A stretch of 64,000 nucleotides of DNA. Origin: Thioclava sp. ES.031 (lineage in GTDB: Bacteria; Pseudomonadota; Alphaproteobacteria; Rhodobacterales; Rhodobacteraceae). Made by a program: the position numbers and the translations under genes. The stretch lies in assembly GCF_002563775.1 (NCBI RefSeq), contig NZ_PDJO01000001.1:1808001-1872000 (forward strand), written 5' to 3'. Below the pieces are notes generated by a model. That model was not told the origin of the DNA. It saw only the letters and a program-made list of their open reading frames with translations, and ran no database searches. How positions within the stretch are numbered: the stretch's first letter is position 1; the number at the start of each line of letters is the position of its first letter. This document shows positions 6,951 to 16,417 of the stretch, in pieces.

Positions 6951-9170
6951 TCAGAACTTCGCGTTGAAGGATACCTGCAGCGCGTGGCTCTCATAGTTGT
7001 TCGAGAAGGTCCCCGAGATCCCGGCATGCAGGCTGGAGGAGAATTTCCCGGTCTGGCCGAGCGGCACATCGATCCCGAGGTCCGCCGTCACCCAGTTCAT
7101 GTTGAAGCCGTCGACCGGGGTTGCGCTGGAAGGCAGCCCGACGAAGGCGGTCTGAACGAGCTGATCGTCACCGCTGACCTTGTTGTACTTGATCGCGCCG
7201 GACAGGGTCGGGGCCTGTGCGCTCGACGACAGCGCATATTGGCCACGCATCCCGGCGGAAGCGACGATCACGGTCCCCGATTGATCCCCGACGGACAGGT
7301 TCCACGCGCCCGCGCCGGTCTCATCGAAGCCGTCCACCGAGAGGTGATACAGTTCAAACGAACCGGTCGGACCGTAGCGGAAGCGGTCTTGGCCGAACAT
7401 GTACTCGGCATCGACTGCGCCGAAGAACTGATGGCCATTCGTGCTCGCCTGTGCGGTCGATCCCATGACATTGCGTTTCATGTCGTAGGAAAGATCCTGA
7501 TAGCCGATCATGAACTGCGCCGCGCCGCCATTGCCGAAGGCCGTCCGCGCGAAGCCACCGACGAAGCCACCGGAGCCATCGACGCTGCCACGGTTTTGAT
7601 CGGCGTCGGACGTGCCGTCCGAGTAGCCGCCGAAGACGCCGACCGAGACTTGATTGTCGACGAACTTCTCGCCGCCGACCATCATGTAATGCGAGTTGAC
7701 GTCATAGCCGATCGCATTGGTGGTGCGGTCGTAATTGGCCTTCTGCGCACCCGCCGAGACGAAGGCATAGGTGTCGTCCCCGATCTTCCACGAGGTCGGC
7801 CCGCCCATCGTCGAAAGCGTGACCGATCCGTTTTGCTTCTGCGCAACCGGACGACCGATCCCATTCGTGATGTTCTGTCCGAACTCGAAGCCGACAGCGC
7901 TGAAGGCGGGCAGGAAGCTGTAGCCCGTCGTCTCAAGCATGTCGTTGCGCGCGACCGGATCCTCGATCGCCATGATGTCGCTGATCGCGGTCTGATAGGT
8001 CTCCGCATTCCCGATATCGAGATAGGGGATGTTGGCTGCCGCATCGAGGCGACCGGCGGTTGCGAACTGGTAGCGGGTCGCGGTCTGCTCGACGATCGGC
8101 GCGAAGATTGGCGCGATGCGCATCGTGACGTTGTTGCCCGCGACATCGCCGAGATCGATGATGTAGTTCAGGTTGAGGTTGCGAAGATCCTCGACCACGT
8201 CCTGCGTGTAGAGGCCATTGGCCTGCATCGCCGCGACGATATCGGCAGGCACGGCGCCGCCGCCGGTATAGCCGAGATCCGCGACCGTCACGCCCAGCGA
8301 GTCGGCCATCGCCTGCAGCTTGTCATCCAGATAGGTCGAGCTGTCGACGCCCAGATTGCCGTACTGCCACTGGCCGGCGCTCAGGTTGTACCACGCGATG
8401 AGCTGGGCCTCGTCCGAGGCGACGGGCGTACCGGTCGCGTCCCAGAAGAAGGCTTTCGGCAGCATGCTGTTGTCGATCAGCGAGTTGCCGAAATAGTTGG
8501 CCAGAACGCTGTTCGACAGGTCGGTCGCGTCGAGCGTGTTGGCGTTGTTCACAATGCTCATCTCGGCGGAGGTGCTGTCGAAGAAGCCGATGCCTGCCTC
8601 TTCCTGACCGCCATCCCCGAAGAGCCCGTCGGGCAGATTGAATTTCGAGTTGTAATCGGGATCGAAAAGCGCTGCGGTCGCGGGATCGGCCGTATCGAAG
8701 GGGGTGAAGCTGTCACCCGAGCCGGTGCCGAGCTGGACCTTGAAGGCCAGAATACGGGCGCCGGTGAGGTTCGAGGTCTTGCCGTAGGTGTAGTATTCCG
8801 TGATGCCGCTGCTCGATTGCGTCGAGAGCATGATATCCATCGGCGTCGGGCCGGTCAGCTGCGTCTTCACCCGTTTCCCCGAGCCGGGAGGGGCCGTGCA
8901 GGTGAAGTCCGGGTTGTTCGACATCAGGCAGTTGGTGATGTCCTTCGGATTGTCCGTGTTGGGAAAGTCGGCGTTGACCTCGCCCGTGACGGCTTTGAGC
9001 CCGGGAGGCAGGACGCCTTCCGTCGGATCGGAGAAGATAAGCCCGTCGCCGGTCACGCTGATGACGGGCGCGTCATCAAATGTGCCCGACCAGGCAGGAT
9101 TCCCGAGGCACAGCAGCAAAGCCGCCGGCGCTACGGTTCTTTTCAAATTGGTGAGCAGAGTATTTGTCAT
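6951..9170 (-). CDS. Autotransporter outer-membrane beta-barrel protein
   Basis: About 739 residues. The start is the ATG of MTNTLLTNLKRT, giving a signal peptide with a hydrophobic core (APAALLLCLG) cleaved near AWSG; an upstream GTG gives a ten-residue longer version. The passenger, residues about 30-450, looks like the choice-of-anchor F type of secreted domain. The C-terminal 280 residues have alternating aromatic beta-strands (FVSAGAQKANY, GVFGGYSDG, FMIGYQDLSY) and end in Phe, as expected for a BamA-inserted barrel. The passenger function is unknown. The gene stands alone, with an FNR-type box 170 bases upstream. Confidence 0.85.
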   Translation of the reverse strand: MTNTLLTNLKRTVAPAALLLCLGNPAWSGTFDDAPVISVTGDGLIFSDPTEGVLPPGLKAVTGEVNADFPNTDNPKDITNCLMSNNPDFTCTAPPGSGKRVKTQLTGPTPMDIMLSTQSSSGITEYYTYGKTSNLTGARILAFKVQLGTGSGDSFTPFDTADPATAALFDPDYNSKFNLPDGLFGDGGQEEAGIGFFDSTSAEMSIVNNANTLDATDLSNSVLANYFGNSLIDNSMLPKAFFWDATGTPVASDEAQLIAWYNLSAGQWQYGNLGVDSSTYLDDKLQAMADSLGVTVADLGYTGGGAVPADIVAAMQANGLYTQDVVEDLRNLNLNYIIDLGDVAGNNVTMRIAPIFAPIVEQTATRYQFATAGRLDAAANIPYLDIGNAETYQTAISDIMAIEDPVARNDMLETTGYSFLPAFSAVGFEFGQNITNGIGRPVAQKQNGSVTLSTMGGPTSWKIGDDTYAFVSAGAQKANYDRTTNAIGYDVNSHYMMVGGEKFVDNQVSVGVFGGYSDGTSDADQNRGSVDGSGGFVGGFARTAFGNGGAAQFMIGYQDLSYDMKRNVMGSTAQASTNGHQFFGAVDAEYMFGQDRFRYGPTGSFELYHLSVDGFDETGAGAWNLSVGDQSGTVIVASAGMRGQYALSSSAQAPTLSGAIKYNKVSGDDQLVQTAFVGLPSSATPVDGFNMNWVTADLGIDVPLGQTGKFSSSLHAGISGTFSNNYESHALQVSFNAKF

Positions 9171-9524
9171 TTTTTGTCCCATTCCCAAGGCGATCGCCAC
9201 GATAAATTTCGCACGCGAAACAAGCGACTCTTCACTCGATCGTACTGACGATATGTCCGTGCGTTTGCCTCGGCGCGTTTCAGAAGTTCCCTCGCACGGA
9301 CTTCAGCTCCCGCGCTAAACGTCTGCCCGGTTGCTTTCTTTGATTTGCATCAATGAGTTGGTGGTGTGTTTGGGGTGTTGCGCAAAAGCTACGGAGTAGA
9401 TGTCGCTTTTGCTTTGCCGCCTTTGCACGTCTTCGCGCGCGAGCGGTGGGTTTCGGGGGCGAAACCGGCCTTAAAAGCACAGGGCGGCGCGGAGATTTCC
9501 GCCCGCCCTGAGCGCGATTTCGTG
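9171..9524. other. Intergenic region upstream of the autotransporter
   Basis: 354 bases without a convincing gene. It contains the FNR-type box described separately and should carry the autotransporter promoter on the minus strand. On the right it borders the 3' end of the amide/peptide ABC operon. No other structure seen. Confidence 0.6.
9340..9353. promoter_or_regulatory. FNR/FnrL-type binding site
   Basis: TTGAT-TTGC-ATCAA is an exact match to the FNR/FnrL consensus inverted repeat (TTGAT-N4-ATCAA). It lies 170 bases upstream of the autotransporter start and only past the 3' end of the neighbouring ABC operon, so the autotransporter is the only gene positioned for control. The spacing would fit activation if the leader is about 100-130 bases. 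Confidence 0.65.
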
Positions 9525-11348
9525 TTATTCGGCCGCCGTCTCGGTCGGTATCGCGGGCAGGTCGCTATCTGCCACGAGATGCCCGTCTCCGAGATTGCGC
9601 AGCATCAGGCGCTGCGGTCCGGTGCCCAGCTTGTAGACCGGGCTCGGGACCTCGCCGGACAGGCGCGGCGTGGGCTCGCGCACCTTGTCGGGGTCGGGAA
9701 CCGGCACGGCGGCCATCAGGCGCTTGGTGTAGGGATGTTGCGGCGCGCCGAAAATCTGCGCGCGCGTGCCCATCTCCACGATCTGGCCCATATACATCAC
9801 CGCGATCCGGTCCGAGATATTCTCGACCACCGCCATGTCGTGGCTGATGAACAGATAGGCGATGCCGAACTCGCGTTTGAGCGCTTCGAGCAGGTCCAGC
9901 ACCCGCGCCTGCACCGACACATCCAGCGCCGAGACGCTTTCATCCGCGACGATCAGCTTGGGTTGCAGCGCCAGCGCGCGGGCGATGCAGATCCGTTGAC
10001 GCTGACCGCCCGAGAATTCGTGCGGATAGCGGTCGAGCTGATCGCGGGTGAGGCCCACCCGCTCGAACAGGCCTGCTACCTTCTCGCGCTGTTCCTCGGG
10101 CGTGCCGATCTCGTGAATCACCAGCGGCTCGGCCACCAGATCGCCCACGCGCATCCTCGGATCGAGCGCGGCCATCGGGTCCTGAAACACGATCTGAACG
10201 TCGCGGCGCATCTCTTTCATCTTCGCGCCGCTCAGCCCGCCCATCGTGTGGCCCGCGACCTCGATGCGGCCCTGATGCGGCACGAGGCCGGTCAGTGCTT
10301 TCGCGATGGTGGATTTGCCGCAGCCGCTTTCACCCACCAGCGAGAAGGTCTCGCCCTCCATGATGTCGAAGCTGACGCCCTCGACCGCATGAACCCGGTG
10401 TGTGACCTGCGACAGGATCCCGCCGCGAATGTCGAAATGAACCTTCACGTCGCGCAGCCGCGCCACGGGTTTCGCATCCGGGGACGCGCCCGCAGCACCG
10501 CTGCCATCGCCCATGCGCGGCACCGCGGCCAGAAGGTCCTGCGTATAGGCCTCGCGCGGGGCGGTGAAAATCTGCGAGACAGCGCCGGTCTCGACCGCCT
10601 GACCCTGTTTCATGACGATGACGCGCTCGGCCATCTCGGCCACCACGCCCATGTCGTGGGTGATCAGGATGATCGCCGTGCCCATCTCGCTTTGCAGATC
10701 GCGCAGCAGATCGAGCACCTCGCGCTGCACCGTCACATCGAGCGCGGTGGTCGGCTCGTCGGCGATCAGCACGTCGGGGCGCAGCGCCAGCGCCATCGCG
10801 ATCATCACGCGCTGCCGCATGCCGCCGGACAGCTCGTGCGGATATTGGGTCATCCGGCGTTCGGGTTCGGAGATGCGCACGCGGCGCAGCGCCTCGAGTG
10901 CGCGGGCGCGGGCCTCGCGTTTCGAGACCGGCTCATGCGCGCGGATCGCCTCGGAAAGTTGCAGGCCGATCGTCAGCACCGGGTTGAGCGACGTCATCGG
11001 CTCCTGGAAAATCATCGCGATCCGGTTGCCGCGAATGGCGCGCATCCGGCTTTCGGGCAGGCGGGTGAGGTCTTCGTCATGGAAGCGGATCGCGCCGGAG
11101 CTGACCCGCAGGGCAGGGGGCGGCAACAGCCCCATGATCGCCAGAGAGGTCAGCGACTTGCCCGAGCCGCTCTCGCCCGCGATGGCGATGGTCTCGCCGC
11201 GCGCGAGCGTGAAGCTCAGATCGCTGACCAGCGCCCGCTCGTGCCCCTCGGAGCGCACCGAGATCGTGAGACCCTCGACGGACAGCACCGGCTGGGCGGG
11301 CTCCGGGGCCATGACGGCCCCGGCTTGCGTTTGTTGCATTTCGATCAT
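9525..11348 (-). CDS. Dipeptide/amide ABC transporter, fused double ATP-binding protein (DppD-DppF)
   Basis: About 607 residues carrying two complete ATPase domains. Domain one (residues 20-265) has GESGSGKSLTS, LSGGMRQRVMIAMAL and LIADEPTTALD. Domain two (310-570) has GESGCGKSTIAKAL, FSGGQRQRICIARAL and IVADESVSALD. The oligopeptide-family C-terminal segment (PTPRLSGEVPSP) follows. Start is the ATG of MIEMQQTQ, which overlaps the amidase stop as ATGA. It powers the permeases at 14024 and 14944 with the binding protein at 12311. Confidence 0.92.
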   Translation of the reverse strand: MIEMQQTQAGAVMAPEPAQPVLSVEGLTISVRSEGHERALVSDLSFTLARGETIAIAGESGSGKSLTSLAIMGLLPPPALRVSSGAIRFHDEDLTRLPESRMRAIRGNRIAMIFQEPMTSLNPVLTIGLQLSEAIRAHEPVSKREARARALEALRRVRISEPERRMTQYPHELSGGMRQRVMIAMALALRPDVLIADEPTTALDVTVQREVLDLLRDLQSEMGTAIILITHDMGVVAEMAERVIVMKQGQAVETGAVSQIFTAPREAYTQDLLAAVPRMGDGSGAAGASPDAKPVARLRDVKVHFDIRGGILSQVTHRVHAVEGVSFDIMEGETFSLVGESGCGKSTIAKALTGLVPHQGRIEVAGHTMGGLSGAKMKEMRRDVQIVFQDPMAALDPRMRVGDLVAEPLVIHEIGTPEEQREKVAGLFERVGLTRDQLDRYPHEFSGGQRQRICIARALALQPKLIVADESVSALDVSVQARVLDLLEALKREFGIAYLFISHDMAVVENISDRIAVMYMGQIVEMGTRAQIFGAPQHPYTKRLMAAVPVPDPDKVREPTPRLSGEVPSPVYKLGTGPQRLMLRNLGDGHLVADSDLPAIPTETAAE

Positions 11349-12304
11349 TCGAACACGTTTCTCGGGAAATAGAAGCTGACAACCCAGTTGGGCATATCGA
11401 CGATCTCGGAAATGCGCAGATCGCCACAGGTCGAGACCAGCATATAGGCGTCGACCGCCGACATGCCGCGCTGTGCGCACAGAAGGTCGATCATGCCCGA
11501 GACAGCATCGCGCGCGCCCGACATCAGGTCGGGGCCGATGCCCGTCGTGACCTCGTAGCCCGCCGTGTCGAGATGGCGCGTGACCGGCCCCGGCGTGGTG
11601 AAGCGCGGGAATTTCAGCGTCTCGTTCTTGATCAGATCGAAGCTGAGCACGCAGTTCATCGGGCTCTCGATCGCGGTGCCGCAGACCTCGCCATCGCCTT
11701 GGGCGGCATGGGTGTCGCCTACGGAGAACAGCGCGCCATCGACCTCGACCGGCAGATAGAGCGTGGTGCCCGCCGCCAGATCGCGGATATCGAGATTGCC
11801 GCCCACGCGGCGCGGGGGCACGATCGAATGCAGGCCTTTTTCGGCCGGGGCGACGCCGATAGTGCCGCAGAACGGCTTGAGGCCGACCTTGCCCTCGCTG
11901 CCCCAAAGAGCCTTGTCGGGCGAGGCCGCGTCGTATTTCCAGATCGTCAGCGCCGGATCTTCGAACTGATCCGCCAGCAGGCCGAAGCCCGGGATATTCG
12001 CGGTCCAGCCCCATGCGGAGCCTTCCTGCTCGCGCGGGGTGAAGCTGTCGATGGTGACCTTGAGCACGTCACCGGGTTTCGCCCCTTCGACATAGATCGG
12101 GCCGGAGACCGGATTGATCTTGCCGAAATCGAGCGTCTTGACGTCTTCCACCGTCGAGGACGGCCCGAGCTGTCCGGCCGAGCTGTCGTGGCAGTGGAAT
12201 TCGATGGTCGATCCCGGGGCCACCGTCTCGGCCGGGACAAACGAGTTGTCCCAGCCGAAATGGTGCTGTGCGCCATGGATCGTATAGTCACAGGCTTTGC
12301 ACAT
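11345..12304 (-). CDS. fmdA: Acetamidase/formamidase family protein
   Basis: 319 residues of the FmdA/AmdA family, cytoplasmic amidases that hydrolyse formamide or short aliphatic amides to the acid and ammonia. Recognisable features are the N-terminal HFGWDNSFVPAETVAPGSTIEFHC, PIYVEGAKPGDVL near residue 70 and DTHAAQGDGEVCGTAIE near 195. It is embedded in a seven-gene operon with a Dpp-type importer and AmiC/AmiR-like regulators, which strongly supports amide utilisation. It is shorter than the roughly 400-residue formamidases, matching the acetamidase-like short subgroup. Exact substrate unknown. Confidence 0.88.
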   Translation of the reverse strand: MCKACDYTIHGAQHHFGWDNSFVPAETVAPGSTIEFHCHDSSAGQLGPSSTVEDVKTLDFGKINPVSGPIYVEGAKPGDVLKVTIDSFTPREQEGSAWGWTANIPGFGLLADQFEDPALTIWKYDAASPDKALWGSEGKVGLKPFCGTIGVAPAEKGLHSIVPPRRVGGNLDIRDLAAGTTLYLPVEVDGALFSVGDTHAAQGDGEVCGTAIESPMNCVLSFDLIKNETLKFPRFTTPGPVTRHLDTAGYEVTTGIGPDLMSGARDAVSGMIDLLCAQRGMSAVDAYMLVSTCGDLRISEIVDMPNWVVSFYFPRNVFE

Positions 12305-12310
12305 GCGCGC

Positions 12311-13951
12311 TTACTCCGTCACGTACACGTAGTCGTAGTTCACGGGGATCGAGACCGGGTCGACATAGAGCGCATCTTCGCCGCCCATACGGCCCGACTT
12401 CATGGTGTAGCGGTTCTCGTTGAAGACCGGGACCCACGGGGCGTCTTCCATGACCTTCATGTAGACGTCGGACCATTTCTGCAGGCGCTCGTCCTGCATG
12501 GCCGGATCGGTGATCGAATCCGCCTCGGTGGCCATCGCGTCGAGTTCCTCGTTGCAATACCACGACCAGTTCCAGCCGCCCTCGACCGCGCCCGCGCAGC
12601 CCAGGATCGGACCGTAGAAGTTGGACGGATCGGGGAAGTCGGCGATCCACGCCATGCCGCCCGACCAGATCATCGGCGCGGTCTTCGGCGTGCCGCCCGC
12701 CTCGATGACGTTGGCCTGCGCCAGCGCCTTGATGTCGACCTTCACGCCGATCTGCGACAGGTCCTGCTGGATCGCCTGCGCGATACGCGGGTTCGGGTCG
12801 GTGTTCATCACGTAGAGCTCGGTTTCGAACCCGTCGGGCAGACCGGCCTCGGCAAGCATTTCCTTGGCTTTCGCGGGATCGAAGGGATAGCCCTCGTAGC
12901 CCTCGGTATAGCCCGGCATCGACGGCGGCAGCGGCTGGGTCGCGGGCGTCGCGCGGCCGTTGATCATCTGCACGATGCGATCCTTGTTGATCGCCATGTT
13001 GACCGCCTGACGCACCTCGACCTTGTCGAAGGGCTCCATCTGGACGTTCAGCGTGATGTAGCCGGTATGCAGCTGGCCGCCCACGACGACCTGCTTGGCC
13101 TCGTCGGGATTGCCCATCACTTCGTTGAACTTCGCGGGCGGAATGCCGTCGCCGGGCACGTCCACCTCACCGTTCTGCAGGCGCAGCAGCGCCACGATCG
13201 GTTCCTGACCGACTTCGAAGGTGATGCTATCGAGATAGGGCACGCCCGAGCGCCAGTAATCGGCGTTCTTCTCCAGCACGAGTTGCTGACCGATGGTCCA
13301 GTCGGCGAGCTTGAATGCGCCGGTGCCCACGGGGTGCTTGCCGAAATCGGTGCCGTATTCGTCGACCGCTTCCTTCGGCACAACCGAGGCGAAGTTCAGC
13401 GCCATCACGTGCAGGAAGGTCGCGTCGGGGCGCGAAAGCTCGATCTTGATGGTGTAGGGATCGACGACGGTGACGCCTTCGAGGCTGCTGGCCGAGCCGT
13501 CCGCCATCGCGTCATAGCCCTTGATCGAGCCGAAGAAACCGGCACCCGGCGACTGGGTCGCGGGGGTGGTGACGCGGTCGAGCGAGTATTTCACGTCCTC
13601 GGCCGTCATCTCGCGACCGTTGTGGAATTTCACGCCCTCGCGCAGCTTGAAGGTGAAGGTCGTGCCGTCGTCCGAAATCTCGTAGCTCTCGGCAAGACCG
13701 GGGCGCAGCTCGGTGGTGCCAGGGACGTAATCCATCAGACCGTCGAAGACGGATTTGATCATCGACCAGTTCTGCCAGTCATAGCCGATCGCCGGGTCGA
13801 GCGTGGCTACATCGTCCTTGTAGGTCACGATGATATTGCCGCCGGGCTTGGCGTTCGGATCGGGCTGATAGTCCTGCGCCGAGGCGAAGCTGGCAAGACC
13901 CAGCGAGAGCGACAGCGCGCTGGTGGCAAGGATGTTTTTCATCAGGCTCAT
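12311..13951 (-). CDS. Dipeptide/nickel-type ABC transporter substrate-binding protein
   Basis: A 546-residue periplasmic binding protein of the SBP_bac_5 family with a signal peptide cleaved near ASA/QDYQ. Family landmarks are YDWQNWSMIKSVFDGLM, FKLREGVKFHNGREMTAEDV near residue 110 and PYLDSITFEV. GGAG lies upstream of the ATG. It is six bases from the amidase gene. In this context the cargo is more likely an amide or short amidated peptide than an ordinary dipeptide. Confidence 0.92.
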   Translation of the reverse strand: MSLMKNILATSALSLSLGLASFASAQDYQPDPNAKPGGNIIVTYKDDVATLDPAIGYDWQNWSMIKSVFDGLMDYVPGTTELRPGLAESYEISDDGTTFTFKLREGVKFHNGREMTAEDVKYSLDRVTTPATQSPGAGFFGSIKGYDAMADGSASSLEGVTVVDPYTIKIELSRPDATFLHVMALNFASVVPKEAVDEYGTDFGKHPVGTGAFKLADWTIGQQLVLEKNADYWRSGVPYLDSITFEVGQEPIVALLRLQNGEVDVPGDGIPPAKFNEVMGNPDEAKQVVVGGQLHTGYITLNVQMEPFDKVEVRQAVNMAINKDRIVQMINGRATPATQPLPPSMPGYTEGYEGYPFDPAKAKEMLAEAGLPDGFETELYVMNTDPNPRIAQAIQQDLSQIGVKVDIKALAQANVIEAGGTPKTAPMIWSGGMAWIADFPDPSNFYGPILGCAGAVEGGWNWSWYCNEELDAMATEADSITDPAMQDERLQKWSDVYMKVMEDAPWVPVFNENRYTMKSGRMGGEDALYVDPVSIPVNYDYVYVTE

Positions 13952-14023
13952 TTGAGGTGTTCTCCGTCAGTTGGACTTTTCTTTTGGTTCGCTCCCCGGT
14001 TGGCCCGAGGTATCTGATTGCGA

Positions 14024-14944
14024 TCAGCGCAGCTTGATGCGCGGATCGATGAAAGGGGTGATCAGGTCGGCCAGCAGGTTGCCCAGCACGATGGCGCAGG
14101 CGGATACCAGCGTGACGCCCATGATGATCGGAATGTCGACGCGCTGGATCGCCTGCCAGGCGAGCTGCCCGATACCGGGCCAGCCGAAGACGCTTTCCAC
14201 GACGACGATCCCGGACATGAAGATGCCGATATCGATCCCGATCATCGCGATGATCGGCAGGATGGCGTTGGGCATCGCGTGCAGCGCCAGCACCCGGAAG
14301 CGGCGCAGACCCTTGGCGCGCGCGGTGCGGATATAGTCCGAGCGCAGCACGTCGATCATCGAGGAACGCATCATCCGGCTATACCAGCCCGAGCCCATGA
14401 TCCCGAGCGTCAGAGCAGGCAGCACGAGGTTCGAGAAGCTGCCGTAGCCGCCGATCGGGAACCAGCTCAGCTTGACCGCGAAGACGTAAAGCAGGAGCAG
14501 GCCGACCACGAATTGAGGTGCCGAGACCGCGACGAAAGAGGTGATCATCAGCGACTGATCGAGCGCGCCCCCGCGCCGGATCGCGGCCACGATCCCCAGC
14601 GTGAGCCCCATGATCAGCTCGGCCACGATCGCGCCCAGCATCAAGAGAAGCGTCGCGGGCAGCCGCGCGGCGATCAGCGTCGCGACTTCGGTCTTCTGCA
14701 GGTAGCTGCGCCCCATATCACCTTGGACCAGCCCGGTCAGATAGTGCCAGTATTGCACGATGAAGGGCTGATCGAGGCCCAGCTGGTGGCGGATATTGGC
14801 CACCGTCTCGGGCGTGGCCGAGCGGCCAGCGATCTGGCGCACCGGGTCGGCCGGCAGCACGAAGAGCAGGAAGAAGGTGATGAAGGACACGCCCAGCAGG
14901 ATCAGGGCGGCCTGGATCAGGCGGCGGATCAGATAGGCCAGCAT
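14024..14944 (-). CDS. Dipeptide-type ABC transporter permease (DppB-like)
   Basis: About 306 residues with the DppB/OppB N-terminus (LAYLIRRLIQAALILLGVSFITFFLL), six hydrophobic segments and the EAA loop DYIRTARAKGLRRFRVLALHAMPNAILP near residue 210. The ATG overlaps the DppC-like stop (TGATG); a GTG one codon earlier is possible. It forms the channel heterodimer with the next permease. Confidence 0.92.
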   Translation of the reverse strand: MLAYLIRRLIQAALILLGVSFITFFLLFVLPADPVRQIAGRSATPETVANIRHQLGLDQPFIVQYWHYLTGLVQGDMGRSYLQKTEVATLIAARLPATLLLMLGAIVAELIMGLTLGIVAAIRRGGALDQSLMITSFVAVSAPQFVVGLLLLYVFAVKLSWFPIGGYGSFSNLVLPALTLGIMGSGWYSRMMRSSMIDVLRSDYIRTARAKGLRRFRVLALHAMPNAILPIIAMIGIDIGIFMSGIVVVESVFGWPGIGQLAWQAIQRVDIPIIMGVTLVSACAIVLGNLLADLITPFIDPRIKLR

Positions 14945-15831
14945 CACTCACGCCCTCTCTGCGTCGGGTCGAGCACGTCGCGCAGTGCGTCGCCCACGAG
15001 GTTGAAGGACAGCGCCAGCAGCAGGATCGCAGCGCCCGGGATGAAGACGAGCCACGGGGCCGCCTGGAAATAGGTCTGGTTCTCGAAGATGATGTTGCCC
15101 CAGCTTGGCGTCGGCGGCTGAACACCCACGCCGAGATAGGACAGCGTCGCCTCCAGCAGCACGGTGGTCGAAATCCCAAGCGTGCCCCAGACGATGATCA
15201 TCGGCACCAGATGCGGCAGGATATGGCGGAACAGGATGCGGACCGTGCCTGCGCCCAGCGTGCGCTCGGCGGCGACGAATTCGCGCTCGGCCAGCGCGGA
15301 GGTCTCGGTGAAGACCACGCGGGCCGTCTGCACCCAGTTCACCAGCGCGATCACCATCGCGACGATCCACAGCGACGGCGTGAAGATCGCCGCAAGACAG
15401 ATCGCCAGCAGAAGCGCCGGGAAAGCCATCATCAGATCGGTGAAGCGCATCAGCACCGCGCCGATCCAGCCGCGGAAATAGCCCGCAGTGACGCCGATCA
15501 GCGTGCCGATGATCAGCGCCAGACCGTTCGCGACGACGCCGATGATCAGCGAGGTCCGCGCCCCATAGAGGATACGCGAGAACAGGTCGCGGCCCAGCAG
15601 GTCGGTACCCAGCCAGAACTTCTCGCCCGGCGGCATCGGCGCACCCAGCAGCGACAGCCCGTCGAACATCTGCTCCTGCGGCTCGAATGGCGCGATCCAC
15701 GGCGCGAAGATCGCACCGAGCGTCACGATCGCGATGATCGCAAAGCCCAGAAGCGCGAGCTTGCGGCGCATCAGGCGGCGCAAGGCGCTTTGCGGTCGGG
15801 CCGGTCCCTCAGCCAAGGTCGCGTCGGTCAT
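14944..15831 (-). CDS. Dipeptide-type ABC transporter permease (DppC-like)
   Basis: About 295 residues with the OppC N-terminal segment, the conserved FWLGTDLLGRDLFSRILYGARTSL near residue 75 and an EAA loop near 195-215. Start is placed at MTDATLAEG because AGGAAG precedes it. That start still overlaps the ANTAR regulator gene by 23 bases, so expression is probably coupled. Confidence 0.92.
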   Translation of the reverse strand: MTDATLAEGPARPQSALRRLMRRKLALLGFAIIAIVTLGAIFAPWIAPFEPQEQMFDGLSLLGAPMPPGEKFWLGTDLLGRDLFSRILYGARTSLIIGVVANGLALIIGTLIGVTAGYFRGWIGAVLMRFTDLMMAFPALLLAICLAAIFTPSLWIVAMVIALVNWVQTARVVFTETSALAEREFVAAERTLGAGTVRILFRHILPHLVPMIIVWGTLGISTTVLLEATLSYLGVGVQPPTPSWGNIIFENQTYFQAAPWLVFIPGAAILLLALSFNLVGDALRDVLDPTQRGRE

Positions 15832-16417
15832 CGGTCTTCCTTTGTTCGTCATGGTTGGCGACGATGCGGCGCGCGGCATCTTCGAAATTCACGCGCCAGG
15901 CCATCGCCATCTGGCGCAGCTGGTCATAGGCCTCGGCCTCGCTCTTGCCGCGTGCGGCAAGCAGCGTGACCGCCCGCACCACCGTTTGGCGCTCATCGAG
16001 CCTGCGACGCAGATCCGCGATCTCGCCCGAGAGCTGCGCCCGCGCCTCGAAGGCGATCCGCGCGATCAGCAGCGCCGAATAGACCCCGCCATCGCCGACG
16101 GGTTTGAGGAGCTGCGCATGCGCGCCGGCCTCCAGCGACCATTCGATCCGGCCCGGCGCTTCGGTGCCGATCAAGGCGATCATCGGCATCGGGCTTTCGC
16201 CCGGTTTCCACGGGAATTGCTCGTCATAGCCCTGATCGGCGTCGAAGAAGACGAAATCGCCCGACAGGGCCTCCGCCGGTAGCTCGGGCCAGCAATGCAC
16301 AACCGTCAGGCCGATTGCGCGCAACTGCCGCTCGAGCGCCTGCACGGTCGCATGGGGGCGATGCAGGATATAGGCGCGCGCGCCGCCGAGATCGGGGATG
16401 CGGATCTTGCGCTTCAT
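15809..16417 (-). CDS. amiR: ANTAR-domain response regulator (AmiR/NasT-like antiterminator)
   Basis: 202 residues: an N-terminal pseudo-receiver domain (about 1-130), a short coiled segment (SGEIADLRRRLDER), and a C-terminal ANTAR RNA-binding helical bundle (VVRAVTLLAARGKSEAEAYDQLRQMAM, residues about 145-190). ANTAR proteins bind paired hexaloop hairpins in leader RNA and prevent termination. It overlaps the AmiC-like gene (ATGA) and the permease gene. The pairing with an AmiC-like sensor and an amidase closely parallels the Pseudomonas amidase operon. Confidence 0.88.
   Translation of the reverse strand: MKRKIRIPDLGGARAYILHRPHATVQALERQLRAIGLTVVHCWPELPAEALSGDFVFFDADQGYDEQFPWKPGESPMPMIALIGTEAPGRIEWSLEAGAHAQLLKPVGDGGVYSALLIARIAFEARAQLSGEIADLRRRLDERQTVVRAVTLLAARGKSEAEAYDQLRQMAMAWRVNFEDAARRIVANHDEQRKTDDRRDLG

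Noticed and set aside
6984-9248. A 754-residue plus-strand reading frame
   Set aside because: It is antisense to the autotransporter, has no family features and reflects codon bias on the opposite strand.
14014-14027. CTGAT-TGCG-ATCAG as a second FNR-type box
   Set aside because: It deviates in the outer base of both arms and overlaps the end of a permease gene inside an operon, where a regulator site has no obvious target.
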